A DNA stretch of 33,924 nucleotides from Acidithiobacillus ferrivorans. Lineage in GTDB: Bacteria; Pseudomonadota; Gammaproteobacteria; Acidithiobacillales; Acidithiobacillaceae. Numbering within the stretch: the first letter of the stretch is position 1; each line of letters begins with the position of its first letter. Shown here in pieces: positions 24,360 to 33,882 of this stretch. The position numbers and the translations under genes are program-made. The stretch spans positions 1 to 33,924 of the forward strand of contig JAAOMR010000082.1 of assembly GCA_018853935.1 (NCBI GenBank), read 5' to 3'. Below the pieces are notes generated by a model. It had not been told where the DNA came from. It saw only the letters and a list, made by a program, of their open reading frames with translations, and searched no databases.

Positions 24360-26294
24360 ATGGCGTTATTCGACCGTTACCAGGAGCGCTTTCTGCAGCA
24401 GCAGGAAGTTGTCCTCTCTATAGATGCCTATCTCGATCTCTGCGCGCGTGAGCCCATGGCTTATGCCACCGCCGCCGAGCGGATGCTGGCAGCCATCGGC
24501 GAGCCGCAGGTGCTGAACACCCAGGCCGATCCCCGACTGTCACGTATTTTCATGAACCGTAAACTGCTCACCTACCCCGCCTTCAAGGACTTCTATGGTA
24601 TTGAAGATGTCGTAGAAAACCTGGTCGCCTATTTCCGGCACGCGGCGCAGGGCCTGGAAGAACGCAAGCAGATTCTCTATCTGCTCGGCCCGGTGGGAGC
24701 GGCCAAGTCTTCGCTGGCGGAACGCCTGAAGAGTCTGATGGAGCAATACCCCATCTACTGCCTCGCCGCCCATGGCAAGGTGTCGCCGCTCTTCGAGTCG
24801 CCGCTGGGACTCTTCGATCGGGATGAAGATGGTCCGGTACTGGAGGATCGCTTCGGCATCCCCCGCCGCGCCCTCAATGGCGTGATGTCCCCCTGGGCGG
24901 CCAAACGGCTGCGCGAGCTTGGCGGTGACATCCGCAAATTCACCGTCCACCGTCTGATGCCGTCCCAGTTGCACCAGATCGGCATCACCAAGGTGGAGCC
25001 GGGCGACGAAAACAATCAGGACATCTCCAGCCTCGTCGGCAAGGTAGACATCCGCAAGCTGGAAGACTTCTCCCAGGACGATCCCGACGCCTATTCCTAT
25101 GCGGGCGGCCTCAACGTCGCCACTCAGGGTGTGCTGGAGTTTGTCGAGATGTTCAAGGCACCCATCAAGATGCTCCACCCCTTGCTGACGGCAACCCAAG
25201 AGGGCACCTACAATGGTACCGAAGGCTTCGGTGCCATGCCCTTCCAGGGCATCATCCTGGCCCACAGCAATGAATCGGAATGGTCCGCCTTCCGCAATAA
25301 CAAGCGCAACGAGGCTTTTCTCGACCGTGTCTACATCGTCAAGGTGCCCTATTGCCTGCGCGTCACGGAAGAGACGCAGATATACCACAAGCTCCTCGAA
25401 AGCAGTGCCCTCCACGCCGCCCCCTGCGCCCCCGATACCATGGACATGCTGGCCCGCTTCTCCGTCCTCAGCCGCCTCAAGGAACCGGGCAACAGCAGCT
25501 TGTGGTCGAAGATGGAGATCTACGACGGCAAATCCCTCAAAGACAAGGACCCCAAGGCCAAAAGTCTGCAGGAATACCGCGATGCAGCCGGTGTGGACGA
25601 GGGCATGGATGGCATCTCCACCCGTTTCGCCTATAAAATATTGTCGCGCACCTTCAACTTCGACAGCGAGGAGGTGGCGGCCAACCCGGTACATCTCCTG
25701 CACGTCCTGGAAACACAGGTTCGTGCCGAGCAGTTCCCGGCAGAACTGGAGTCCCGCTATCTCGCCTTCCTGAAGACTGAGCTGGCCCCCCGTTATGCTG
25801 AGTTCCTCGGCCTGGAAATCCAGAAGGCCTATCTGGAGAGTTACGGCGATTACGGCCAGAATCTCTTTGACCGCTACATCCAGTATGCCGATTTCTGGCT
25901 ACAGGATACGGAGTTCCGTGACCCCGATACCGGGCAGCTCATGGACCGCGGCCTGCTCAACGAAGAGCTGGAAAAGATCGAGAAACCGGCGGGTATCGCC
26001 AACCCCAAGGACTTCCGCAACGAGGTGGTGAACTTCGTATTGCGGGTCCAGGCATCCAACGACGGCGTCAGCCCGGCCTGGACCAGTTATGAGAAGCTGC
26101 GCGTGGTCATTGAGAAGAAGATGTTTGCCAATACAGAAGATTTATTGCCGGTAATTTCTTTCGGCAAGAAGAGCTCATCTGACGATGAGCGCAAACATCA
26201 GGACTTCGTCGCGCGGATGACCTCCAAGGGCTACACTGAAAAACAGGTACGCCTGTTGGTCGACTGGTACATGCGTTATCGCAAGCATCATTAG
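24360..26294 (+). CDS. prkA: PrkA serine protein kinase (YeaG-like)
   Basis: The 644-residue cytoplasmic protein has the PrkA AAA+ domain (about 70-380) and the C-terminal PrkA kinase-like domain (about 390-640). Diagnostic segments are DFYGIEDVVENLVAYFRHAAQGLEERKQ, GPVGAAKSSLAERLK (the P-loop, 110-118), GILLFVEMFKAP-like LEFVEMFKAPIKMLHPLLTATQEG, and SNESEWSAFRNNKRNEAFLDRVY. E. coli YeaG needs nitrogen starvation signals through NtrC and helps survival under sustained starvation. Here the Walker A has Ala115 where the last Gly before Lys116 is expected. AAGGAG precedes the ATG, NtrC and sigma-54 elements lie upstream, and a terminator follows, so it is probably a single-gene transcript. It is separated from its usual partners yeaH and spoVR by amtB. 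Confidence 0.94.
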   Translation: MALFDRYQERFLQQQEVVLSIDAYLDLCAREPMAYATAAERMLAAIGEPQVLNTQADPRLSRIFMNRKLLTYPAFKDFYGIEDVVENLVAYFRHAAQGLEERKQILYLLGPVGAAKSSLAERLKSLMEQYPIYCLAAHGKVSPLFESPLGLFDRDEDGPVLEDRFGIPRRALNGVMSPWAAKRLRELGGDIRKFTVHRLMPSQLHQIGITKVEPGDENNQDISSLVGKVDIRKLEDFSQDDPDAYSYAGGLNVATQGVLEFVEMFKAPIKMLHPLLTATQEGTYNGTEGFGAMPFQGIILAHSNESEWSAFRNNKRNEAFLDRVYIVKVPYCLRVTEETQIYHKLLESSALHAAPCAPDTMDMLARFSVLSRLKEPGNSSLWSKMEIYDGKSLKDKDPKAKSLQEYRDAAGVDEGMDGISTRFAYKILSRTFNFDSEEVAANPVHLLHVLETQVRAEQFPAELESRYLAFLKTELAPRYAEFLGLEIQKAYLESYGDYGQNLFDRYIQYADFWLQDTEFRDPDTGQLMDRGLLNEELEKIEKPAGIANPKDFRNEVVNFVLRVQASNDGVSPAWTSYEKLRVVIEKKMFANTEDLLPVISFGKKSSSDDERKHQDFVARMTSKGYTEKQVRLLVDWYMRYRKHH

Positions 26295-26353
26295 GGGCAC
26301 CAAGCCGACATCGGAAAAAATAACCGCCCACACGCCCCTCAGCCACAATATCC

Positions 26354-26375
26354 TGCCCGCATTTGCGGGCATTTT
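26354..26375 (+). terminator. Rho-independent terminator after prkA
   Basis: TGCCCGC-ATTT-GCGGGCA forms a 7-bp stem followed by TTTTT, 60 bp after the prkA stop. It separates prkA from amtB. Confidence 0.85.
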
Positions 26376-26415
26376 TAACAGTGGTCCGATCATTGCCGTG
26401 GTGCGGCATATTTAC

Positions 26416-26432
26416 CGCACCATTTTGGTGCA
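26416..26432. promoter_or_regulatory. NtrC-type site upstream of amtB
   Basis: CGCACC-ATTTT-GGTGCA is a 17-bp dyad differing from the consensus only at the first base. An extra GGTGCG half site lies at 26400-26405. The dyad centre is about 98 bp before the predicted start near 26522. Confidence 0.8.
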
Positions 26433-26495
26433 CCCCTCGCTCCAGATACCTCATCGCGAGCCATAATCCATACGCCCTCCCGTTGTTAGTCATGC

Positions 26496-26511
26496 TTGCA
26501 CACTTATTGCT
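26496..26511 (+). promoter_or_regulatory. Sigma-54 promoter of amtB (near-consensus)
   Basis: TTGCACA-CTTA-TTGCT fits the -24/-12 pattern with correct spacing, but has TG instead of GG at -24. It lies 68 bp before the amtB ATG. Confidence 0.65.
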
Positions 26512-26578
26512 TAACTCCATCGAAGTAATCGACGAGGCAAACTGCCTTATCTCTGACAGGAAAGTAAGGAGTGACAAG

Positions 26579-27895
26579 ATGCAGAAGGGAGCGATACACA
26601 AAATTTCTGTGGGAGCGTCGTGGGTCGGCGCATTAACCCTGTTGGCCAGCCCGCTGGCCCAGGCCGACACCACGCCGCCTTTTAACAGTGGCGATACGGC
26701 ATGGATGCTGAGTTCCACGGCTCTGGTGCTGCTCATGACCGTCCCCGGCCTGGCCCTCTTTTATGCAGGCATGGTGCGCAAGAAAAACGTTCTGGCCACA
26801 GCGGCGCAGAGTTTCGCCATCACGGCACTGATTTCCGTACTGTGGATGATCATCGGCTACTCACTGACCTTCACCGCAGGTAATGCTTTCATGGGCGGGC
26901 TGAGTCGCCTTTTCCTCAACGGCATGGGCCTGGATTCCGCCAATGATCTGGCCCCCACCATCCCGGAATCCGTCTATATGACCTTTCAGATGACCTTTGC
27001 CATTATCACCCCGGCACTGATTGTCGGCGCCTTTGCCGAGCGCATGAAGTTCTCTGCCCTGCTCTGGTTCACCGGCCTCTGGTCACTGCTGGTCTATGCG
27101 CCTATCGCCCACATGGTCTGGGGTCCCGGCGGCTGGCTGGCTGCAGATGGCGTCCTCGACTACGCGGGCGGCACAGTGGTACATATCAATGCCGGTATTG
27201 CCGGCCTGGTCGCAGCGCTGGTCATGGGCAAAAGGATCGGTTACCGACATGACATCATGCACCCCAACAACCTGATGTACACCCTGATCGGCGCATCTCT
27301 GCTCTGGGTTGGCTGGTTCGGCTTCAACGCCGGTTCGGCGGTGGCCGCCAGTGACCGCGCGGGGATGGCCATGGCTACCACCCAGATTGCTACTGCCGTG
27401 GCGGCCCTCTCCTGGATGTTTGCGGAATGGCTGGCGCGCGGCAAACCGACGGTGCTGGGCATGACTTCCGGCGCAGTAGCCGGTTTGGTCGCCATCACTC
27501 CTGCCTCAGGTTTCGTCGGCCCCATGGGCGCACTGTGGATCGGTCTTGTGGCGGGCGCCATCTGCTTCTGGGCTGCGGTCTATCTGAAGAACCAGCTGGG
27601 TTACGACGATTCTCTGGATGCCTTCGGCGTCCATGCCATCGGTGGCATTATCGGCGCGTTGCTGACCGGCGTCTTTGCAGTAAAGGCCATCGGCGGTACA
27701 GCGGGTGTGCTGGAAGGGAACACCGGACAACTGCTCATTCAGGCGACGGGTGTTGGTGTCACGATTGTCTATGATGCCATCGTCAGCTTCATCATCCTCA
27801 AGGCCATCGACTGGACCCTGGGTCTACGTGTCAAAGACGAGCAGGAACGGGAGGGACTGGATATTACCCAGCACGGTGAGCAGGTATACGAGTAA
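26579..27895 (+). CDS. amtB: Ammonium transporter AmtB (first copy, with signal peptide)
   Basis: The 438-residue protein begins with a cleavable signal peptide (about 1-29, PLAQA-DTT), as in E. coli AmtB, followed by eleven transmembrane helices. It starts with DTAWMLSSTALVLLMTVPGLALFYAGM. The channel histidines are in GGTVVHINAG and AFGVHAIGG, and the gate phenylalanine lies in MTFQMTFAIITPA. The C-terminal tail (RVKDEQEREGLDITQHGEQVYE) carries the GlnK-binding region. AAGGAG precedes the ATG at 26579; codons upstream of it in the same frame are promoter DNA. The gene has its own NtrC/sigma-54 promoter and stands between prkA and yeaH. Confidence 0.95.
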   Translation: MQKGAIHKISVGASWVGALTLLASPLAQADTTPPFNSGDTAWMLSSTALVLLMTVPGLALFYAGMVRKKNVLATAAQSFAITALISVLWMIIGYSLTFTAGNAFMGGLSRLFLNGMGLDSANDLAPTIPESVYMTFQMTFAIITPALIVGAFAERMKFSALLWFTGLWSLLVYAPIAHMVWGPGGWLAADGVLDYAGGTVVHINAGIAGLVAALVMGKRIGYRHDIMHPNNLMYTLIGASLLWVGWFGFNAGSAVAASDRAGMAMATTQIATAVAALSWMFAEWLARGKPTVLGMTSGAVAGLVAITPASGFVGPMGALWIGLVAGAICFWAAVYLKNQLGYDDSLDAFGVHAIGGIIGALLTGVFAVKAIGGTAGVLEGNTGQLLIQATGVGVTIVYDAIVSFIILKAIDWTLGLRVKDEQEREGLDITQHGEQVYE

Positions 27896-27906
27896 GTCGT
27901 GATCCG

Positions 27907-27934
27907 GGCGGACCACCCATGGGAGGGGTCCGCC
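27907..27934 (+). terminator. GC-rich hairpin between amtB and yeaH
   Basis: GGCGGACC and GGTCCGCC pair as an 8-bp stem with a 12-nt loop just after amtB. No T run follows, so it is more likely an attenuator or RNA-stabilising element than a full terminator. yeaH-spoVR has no visible promoter of its own and may rely on read-through. Confidence 0.4.
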
Positions 27935-27996
27935 GCAACCATCTGCCCCATTTTAGGTCATAATAAGGGTGAAGCGTCGCTGACCAGGAGTCTGCC

Positions 27997-29301
27997 ATGA
28001 GCATGATTATCGACCGGCGCAGTTCCGGAACCCGATCCACAGCCAACCAGGATCGTCTGAACAGACGTGTTCGCGCCCGGCTCAAGGTCGCTGTCGAAAA
28101 GATGGCGCGCTCCGGCTCCATTGAAGATCTGGCCAACGCCGACCAGCCCATTTCCATCCCTACCCGCGATCTTCATGAACCCAGCTTTCGCCGCGACCTC
28201 AGCGACACCTCCTGGGAGCGGGTGTTACCCGGCAACAAGGAATATCAGCGCGGCGACAAAATCAGCAAACCCGAGGGCGGCGGCTCGGGAAAGGGTCGGG
28301 AGGGCTCACCGGACGGTCTCGGCGATGATGAGGTGGCCATCGTCCTCTCCGCCGACGAATTTCTCGATCTGCTCTTCGACGGGCTGGCCTTACCCAACCT
28401 GCTCAAGACCGTGCCGGGGGATATTCAGGCAGATCAATGGCGGCGGGCGGGTTTCATTAAAGATGGCAACCCCTCCCGCATGCACGTCGGGCGCACCATG
28501 CGTGCCGCCCGTGCCCGCCGCCTCGCCCTGCGTGCCGGCAAGCGCCGTGAATTGCAGGACCTGCTGGACGCCCGCCGCACACTGCAGGAAGAGATTCAGG
28601 GCCGCCTGGCGCAAAAGCAGGATGTCTCCGTGGAGCAGGAGCGCCTCAGCGAACTGGATCGTCAGATTGCCGCCCTGGAACGCAAAATCAAAGCCATTCC
28701 CTTCATTGACGAGGCGGACCTGCGCTTCGCCCATATCGACCAGCAGCCCCACCCCATCACCAATGCGGTGATGTTCTGTGTGATGGATGTGTCCGGCAGC
28801 ATGGGCGAGAAGGAAAAGGATCTGGCCAAACGCTTCTTCCTGCTGCTGTATCTGTTTGTGCATCGCCACTATCAGGCGGTGCAGATCATCTTCATCAAGC
28901 ACCACAGCACCGCCTCGGAGTGTAGCGAGCAGGCCTTTTTTGGTGCCCGCGAGGGAGGCGGCACGCTGGTCTCACCGGCTATCACCCTGGCCGAGGAGAT
29001 CATGCAGCAACGTTTCCCGCCAGACCGCTGGAATGTCTATCTGGCGCAAGTATCTGACGGCGACAATTATTTTGCCGACAATGCGGTGGTGGAAAAGCAT
29101 CTTATGAGTCTATTGCCGCGCTTGCGCAACCTCTTCTATCTGGAGGTCAACCGTGACAGTGAGAGTGATCTGCTGCAACTGTACGAAGCCATTGCTCAGG
29201 ATTTCCCGGAGCTGATCACCGCCCGCGCCAGCGAACGCGAGGATATCTATCCGCTCTTCCGTACCCTCTTTGCCACTGAGGAGATGCCGAGCCATGTCTA
29301 A
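27997..29301 (+). CDS. yeaH: YeaH/YhbH family protein (UPF0229, DUF444)
   Basis: The 434-residue protein has the family N-terminus (IIDRRSSGTRSTANQDRLNRRVRARLKVAVEKM). A Gly-rich acidic segment and a coiled region (about 165-235) come next. Then a von Willebrand A-like domain begins with FCVMDVSGSMGEKEKD, the DxSxS metal site. Its molecular role is unknown, but it acts with PrkA and SpoVR in stress and sporulation. CAGGAG precedes the ATG. Its end overlaps spoVR by 8 bp. Confidence 0.93.
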   Translation: MSMIIDRRSSGTRSTANQDRLNRRVRARLKVAVEKMARSGSIEDLANADQPISIPTRDLHEPSFRRDLSDTSWERVLPGNKEYQRGDKISKPEGGGSGKGREGSPDGLGDDEVAIVLSADEFLDLLFDGLALPNLLKTVPGDIQADQWRRAGFIKDGNPSRMHVGRTMRAARARRLALRAGKRRELQDLLDARRTLQEEIQGRLAQKQDVSVEQERLSELDRQIAALERKIKAIPFIDEADLRFAHIDQQPHPITNAVMFCVMDVSGSMGEKEKDLAKRFFLLLYLFVHRHYQAVQIIFIKHHSTASECSEQAFFGAREGGGTLVSPAITLAEEIMQQRFPPDRWNVYLAQVSDGDNYFADNAVVEKHLMSLLPRLRNLFYLEVNRDSESDLLQLYEAIAQDFPELITARASEREDIYPLFRTLFATEEMPSHV

Positions 29302-30769
29302 GTTCCTCTTTACCGACAACGACTGGACCTTCGCGCGGATCGACACCGTCACCGAAGCCATCGCCGCCATCGCCGCCGAAGAACTCCAGCTCGACACCTA
29401 CCCCAACCAGCTAGAAATCATCAGCGCCGAGCAAATGCTCGATGCCTACGCCTCCATCGGCCTGCCGGTCTATTACGCCCACTGGTCTTTTGGCAAACAG
29501 CGCGCCATCGAGTCCGGACAGTATCGGCGCGGCGAGATGGGCCTGGCTTATGAACTGGTGATCAACAGCAACCCCTGCATCAGCTACCTCATGGAAGAAA
29601 ACACCATGACCATGCAAACCCTGGTCATCGCCCATGCCGCCTACGGGCATAATGCCTTCTTCAAAAACAATGTTTTCTTTCAGCAGTGGACCGATGCCGA
29701 GGGTATCCTGGACTACCTGGAATTCGCCCAGCGCTACATCGCCCACTGTGAAGAACGCTACGGGATCGACGCAGTGACCGACGTATTGGATGCCGCCCAC
29801 GCCATCAGCCGCAACGGCGTGGATCGCGCCCGCCGCCCGCGCCAGCTCTCGGCGCGCGAGGAAGAGCGGCGGCGCGAAGAACGCGAGCGTTATCTGCAGC
29901 AGCAGCTCTCGGAAATCTGGCGGACACTGCCCCCGCATAGCGTCGACCAGCCCGCTGATGCCGCTGTATTTCCGCCATCCCCCCAGGAAAATCTACTCTA
30001 CTTCATCGAAAAAAACGCCCCACACCTGGAGGGCTGGAAGCGGGAAATCCTGCGCATCGTGCGCAAGATCGCCCAATACCTCTACCCGCAAGGGCAGACC
30101 AAGATCATGAACGAGGGCTTCGCCTGCTTCGTGCATTACCATATCCTGCACAGCCTGCATGCCAGGGGGCTGATTACCGACGGCACCCTGCTGGAGTTTT
30201 ACGCCAGCCACACCGCTGTCACCTTCCAGCCAGACTTTGATGATCCGCGCTACAGCGGCATCAACCCCTATGCCCTCGGTTTCGCCATGTTCCAGGACAT
30301 CAAACGGATCTGTCTCGCGCCCACGGACGAAGATCATCGCTGGTTCCCCTTTGCTGGGGACCCTGACTGGCGCAAGCACATCCACTTCGCCATGCGCGAA
30401 TTCCGCGATGAGAGCTTTGTCCTGCAATATCTCTCACCCAAGGTCATGCGTGACCTGCATCTCTTTGCCCTAAGCAACGATCCCAGCGCTACGACGTACC
30501 AGGTGAGTGCCATCCATGATGACTCCGGCTACCAGTATCTGCGCCAGGCCTTAGCCCAACAAATCGCCGAAAGCACCCGCCCGCCGGACATTCAGATCGT
30601 GTCCGTGGATCGCTGGGGCGATCGCCATCTGCGTTTGCGGCAGATGGATAGCCAACCCCTCGCCCAGGATGAGGCCCAGAGAACGCTCAGCTTTGTTCAT
30701 AGCCTCTGGGGATATGATGTTCACCTGGATATGGAAGACTTTTCCCTGCGTGAACCGCTCACCTCCTGA
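29294..30769 (+). CDS. SpoVR family protein
   Basis: The 491-residue soluble protein shows the SpoVR pattern: IISAEQMLDAYASIGLPVYYAHWSFGKQ, the YELVINSNPCISYLMEENTMTMQ block, AHAAYGHNAFFKNN, and KIMNEGFACFVHYHILHSLHARGLI. Conserved His, Glu and Tyr residues hint at metal binding. The family is needed for spore cortex in Bacillus and belongs with PrkA and YeaH in non-sporulating bacteria. It starts at ATG 29294 inside the yeaH end, indicating coupling. Following it are 180 bp that hold the porin promoter elements. Confidence 0.94.
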   Translation: MSKFLFTDNDWTFARIDTVTEAIAAIAAEELQLDTYPNQLEIISAEQMLDAYASIGLPVYYAHWSFGKQRAIESGQYRRGEMGLAYELVINSNPCISYLMEENTMTMQTLVIAHAAYGHNAFFKNNVFFQQWTDAEGILDYLEFAQRYIAHCEERYGIDAVTDVLDAAHAISRNGVDRARRPRQLSAREEERRREERERYLQQQLSEIWRTLPPHSVDQPADAAVFPPSPQENLLYFIEKNAPHLEGWKREILRIVRKIAQYLYPQGQTKIMNEGFACFVHYHILHSLHARGLITDGTLLEFYASHTAVTFQPDFDDPRYSGINPYALGFAMFQDIKRICLAPTDEDHRWFPFAGDPDWRKHIHFAMREFRDESFVLQYLSPKVMRDLHLFALSNDPSATTYQVSAIHDDSGYQYLRQALAQQIAESTRPPDIQIVSVDRWGDRHLRLRQMDSQPLAQDEAQRTLSFVHSLWGYDVHLDMEDFSLREPLTS

Positions 30770-30796
30770 GGGTTGATACTCCGCAACTCCAGCATA

Positions 30797-30833
30797 CGCA
30801 CCATCGTGGTGCATAACGCATTACCATGGTGCA
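30797..30833. promoter_or_regulatory. Paired NtrC-type sites upstream of the porin operon
   Basis: CGCACC-ATCGT-GGTGCA (30797-30813) and CGCATT-ACCAT-GGTGCA (30817-30833) are centred 20 bp apart. They lie about 116 and 96 bp before the predicted start near 30921. Confidence 0.85.
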
Positions 30834-30894
30834 GATCACCGCTTAGCACCTTGATCGTTTTACTAAACCCATTGATTTTTAGATCGTTATAAAT

Positions 30895-30910
30895 TGGCAT
30901 CAAGTTTGCT
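30895..30910 (+). promoter_or_regulatory. Sigma-54 promoter of porin-glnK-amt
   Basis: TGGCATC-AAGT-TTGCT has the -24 GG, the -12 GC and correct spacing. It lies about 40 bp before the porin ATG and would drive the porin, glnK and second amt. Confidence 0.85.
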
Positions 30911-30950
30911 AAGAGCTCCCTGTAATGTCATACAATAGGGAGCGACAAAC

Positions 30951-32129
30951 ATGAAGACGTTAAAAAACGGTTATCGTTATAAAATCATCTCGCTGGCAAT
31001 ATTTGCGGCACTACCCATGATGATTGAGACCGGGCACGCATCGCCACTGGCGCTGCCCGGCCCTCTGACCTTTGCGGCTGGCCCTTTGGGCACCCTCAAC
31101 GTACAGGGCGTGGCGAGCGGCTACGGCATCTGGCAGGACAACAAGTTCGCCGGATCAGGCAACCCTGGCAACAAATCTGCGTCCGCCGACATCAGCAACG
31201 GTATGGTCATCATCCAGAAGAACACCGGGCTTGTGCAGTTTTATCTACAGGCAGGGGCGTATAACGTCATGACCCTGGGCTCCAGCTATTTCTCCACTGG
31301 CACCTTCACTCAGAACACCTTCGGTGCCCTGCCCGTCGGCTATGTTGAGATCGCGCCGACCGACAATTTCAATATCCAGATTGGTAAGCTCTATACCCTG
31401 ATCGGTGCCGAATACACCTATAGCTACCAGAACTGGAACATTGAGCGCGGTTTGCTCTGGGGCCAGGAGAATGCGGTCAACAAAGGTATTCAGGCTAATT
31501 ATACCGCAGGCCCGGTCACTGCGTCGGTATCCTGGAATGATGGCTTCTACTCGAATCGCTTTAACTGGGTGACCGGCATGTTGACCTGGGCGATTAACAA
31601 ACAGAACAGTGTGTTCTTTCAAGGTGGTGGGAATCTGGGACAGACCGATTATGCCTACTCCTCCATCGCTACCACACCGTTGCAGAATAACGAAAGCATC
31701 TTTGACGTAGGATACACCTACAGTGGCAGCAACCTGTCGGTCACGCCTTACGTGCAGTATACCAGCGTGCCGGCAACCGCGATCAACACGTACTACGGGG
31801 TTGCCAACGGTAAGGCCACCAGCACCCTCGGTGCCGCCATCCTTGCCGACTACAGTCTGACGGACAAAATATCCGTCGCCGGTCGGGTGGAATACATCAG
31901 CAACTCCGGCACCGTTACAGATGGTGCGGCCAACCTCACCGGCTTCGGCCCCGGCTCCCATGCCTGGTCGCTGACCGTGACGCCGACGTATCAGAACGGC
32001 GGCTTTTTTGCCCGGGCTGAGTTGTCTTATGTCGCTGCTACTATGCCAAGCAATACGGGTTTCTCAGGCACCAACAGCCTTGCCCAGACCCAACTCCGTA
32101 GCATGCTCGAAACCGGCTTCATGTTTTAA
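30951..32129 (+). CDS. Outer-membrane beta-barrel porin (BBP2/OmpL-like)
   Basis: The 392-residue protein has a signal peptide (about 1-30, ending GHA-SP). The rest has alternating aromatic/polar beta strands, low charge and a C-terminal Phe (ETGFMF), typical of outer-membrane barrels. Segments such as GTLNVQGVASGYGIWQDN and GYVEIAPTDNFNIQIGKLYTLIGAEYTYSYQNWNIERGLLWGQENAVNKGI fit the BBP2 (beta-barrel porin 2) family. It is likely to bring small solutes, perhaps ammonium or a nitrogen compound, across the outer membrane; the substrate is not known. Its NtrC/sigma-54 control and cotranscription with glnK and amt support a nitrogen role. GGGAG precedes the ATG. Confidence 0.85.
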   Translation: MKTLKNGYRYKIISLAIFAALPMMIETGHASPLALPGPLTFAAGPLGTLNVQGVASGYGIWQDNKFAGSGNPGNKSASADISNGMVIIQKNTGLVQFYLQAGAYNVMTLGSSYFSTGTFTQNTFGALPVGYVEIAPTDNFNIQIGKLYTLIGAEYTYSYQNWNIERGLLWGQENAVNKGIQANYTAGPVTASVSWNDGFYSNRFNWVTGMLTWAINKQNSVFFQGGGNLGQTDYAYSSIATTPLQNNESIFDVGYTYSGSNLSVTPYVQYTSVPATAINTYYGVANGKATSTLGAAILADYSLTDKISVAGRVEYISNSGTVTDGAANLTGFGPGSHAWSLTVTPTYQNGGFFARAELSYVAATMPSNTGFSGTNSLAQTQLRSMLETGFMF

Positions 32130-32522
<393 letters not shown>

Positions 32523-32577
32523 CCAACTATAACCGCTTTACCACCGCTCCGTAATCCTTAATAGGAGGAAGTTCTTC

Positions 32578-33882
32578 ATGTCAGTAGCTTGGCTTAATAC
32601 CGGCGACAATGCGTGGCAGCTCACCGCAGCAACTGTCGTTGGCTTGCAAAGTGTCCCCGGGCTCGTCGTCCTGTACGCGGGCATCGTCAAAAAGAAATGG
32701 GCCATCAACTCCGCTTTCATGGCTTTTTATGCCTTCGCCGCCGTATTGATCGCCTGGGTGCTCTGGGCCTACAACATGGGCTTCGGCAATGAATGGTTTT
32801 CCTTCGTCGGCATGCCGCACCCGATCCTCACCATGCAGGATGAGCTCACCCAGGCGCGCATTCCGGCCTCCAACACCACCGCCGCTTTCCCCATGTCTAC
32901 CATGGTGTACTTTCAGTTCGTTTTTGCCGCCATCACCTTGATCATCATGGCTGGCGCATTCCTCGGGCGCATGAGTTTCAAGGCCTGGATGATTTTCGTG
33001 CCACTCTGGCTGACCTTTTCTTATACGATCGGTGCCTTCAGCCTCTGGGGCGGCGGCTTCCTCTCCACCCTCGGCGTCATCGACTATTCCGGTGGTTACG
33101 TCATCCATCTTTCTGCCGGGATCGCGGGCTTTATCGGTGCGGCGGTCATTGGCCCCCGGCTGGCGCGTGATCGCGAAAACTTTCAGCCCAACAACGTACT
33201 GCTGATGCTGGTTGGTGCCGGAATTCTCTGGCTCGGCTGGAACGGATTCAATGGTGGTGACCCCTACGCGGCGAGTCGCGATGCTGGTGCAGCCGTCCTC
33301 AACACCAATATCGCCGCCGCCGTCAGCGTGATCGTCTGGACCATCATGGATCTCTTCTACTTCAAGAAGCCTTCCGTCATTGGTGCTGTGCAGGGCATGA
33401 TCACCGGCCTGGTGGCCATTACTCCGGCCGCCGGCGTGGTAGATGGTTGGGGTGCAATCGCCATCGGCATCGCCTCCGGCATCATTCCCTGGCTGAGCAT
33501 GAATCTTCTCGGTAAAACCGCACTGTTCCGCAAGGTCGATGACACCTTGGGTGTCTTTCACACCCATGCGGTAGCGGGTGTTCTGGGTGGCATCATGGCG
33601 GGCTTGCTGGCCACCAAGGCCGGCTGTGCGGCTTTCGGGCTGAGCACTCCCGGTGGCGCTATTGATGGCAACTGGCACCAGGTCTGGCTACAGCTTATCG
33701 GCGCAGCATTCATCATCGTGCTGAACGTTGTGGTGACCTACATCCTGCTCAAGCTCATCAGCCTGGTCGTGCCACTACGCATGTCTGAAGAAGAACTGCT
33801 GATCGGCGATGATGCAATCCACGGTGAAGAAGCCTACGCTTTCTATGGCGATGGTGAACGTCGACCAGTGGCTGGGGACTGA
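32578..33882 (+). CDS. Ammonium transporter (second copy)
   Basis: The 434-residue protein has eleven transmembrane helices and Amt motifs: [56 protein letters not shown] and [13 protein letters not shown] with the twin channel histidines. It has no signal peptide and is only distantly like the first copy, so it belongs to a different Amt subgroup. The C-terminal tail ([21 protein letters not shown]) can interact with GlnK. AGGAGG precedes the ATG. It is the partner of the upstream glnK in the porin operon, and ends 42 bp before the window edge. Confidence 0.94.
   Translation: MSVAWLNTGDNAWQLTAATVVGLQSVPGLVVLYAGIVKKKWAINSAFMAFYAFAAVLIAWVLWAYNMGFGNEWFSFVGMPHPILTMQDELTQARIPASNTTAAFPMSTMVYFQFVFAAITLIIMAGAFLGRMSFKAWMIFVPLWLTFSYTIGAFSLWGGGFLSTLGVIDYSGGYVIHLSAGIAGFIGAAVIGPRLARDRENFQPNNVLLMLVGAGILWLGWNGFNGGDPYAASRDAGAAVLNTNIAAAVSVIVWTIMDLFYFKKPSVIGAVQGMITGLVAITPAAGVVDGWGAIAIGIASGIIPWLSMNLLGKTALFRKVDDTLGVFHTHAVAGVLGGIMAGLLATKAGCAAFGLSTPGGAIDGNWHQVWLQLIGAAFIIVLNVVVTYILLKLISLVVPLRMSEEELLIGDDAIHGEEAYAFYGDGERRPVAGD

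Noticed and set aside
24540-25703. 387-residue minus-strand ORF opposite prkA
   Set aside because: It mirrors the codon pattern of prkA, with no family features; it is a shadow of the GC-rich gene.
27896-27996. Separate sigma-54 promoter for yeaH
   Set aside because: No GG-N10-GC pair with a reasonable consensus was found in the gap.
32581-33678. 365-residue minus-strand ORF opposite the second amt
   Set aside because: Its composition is rich in Gly, Asp and His as expected from the antisense of a transmembrane protein, and the sense strand is a clear Amt.
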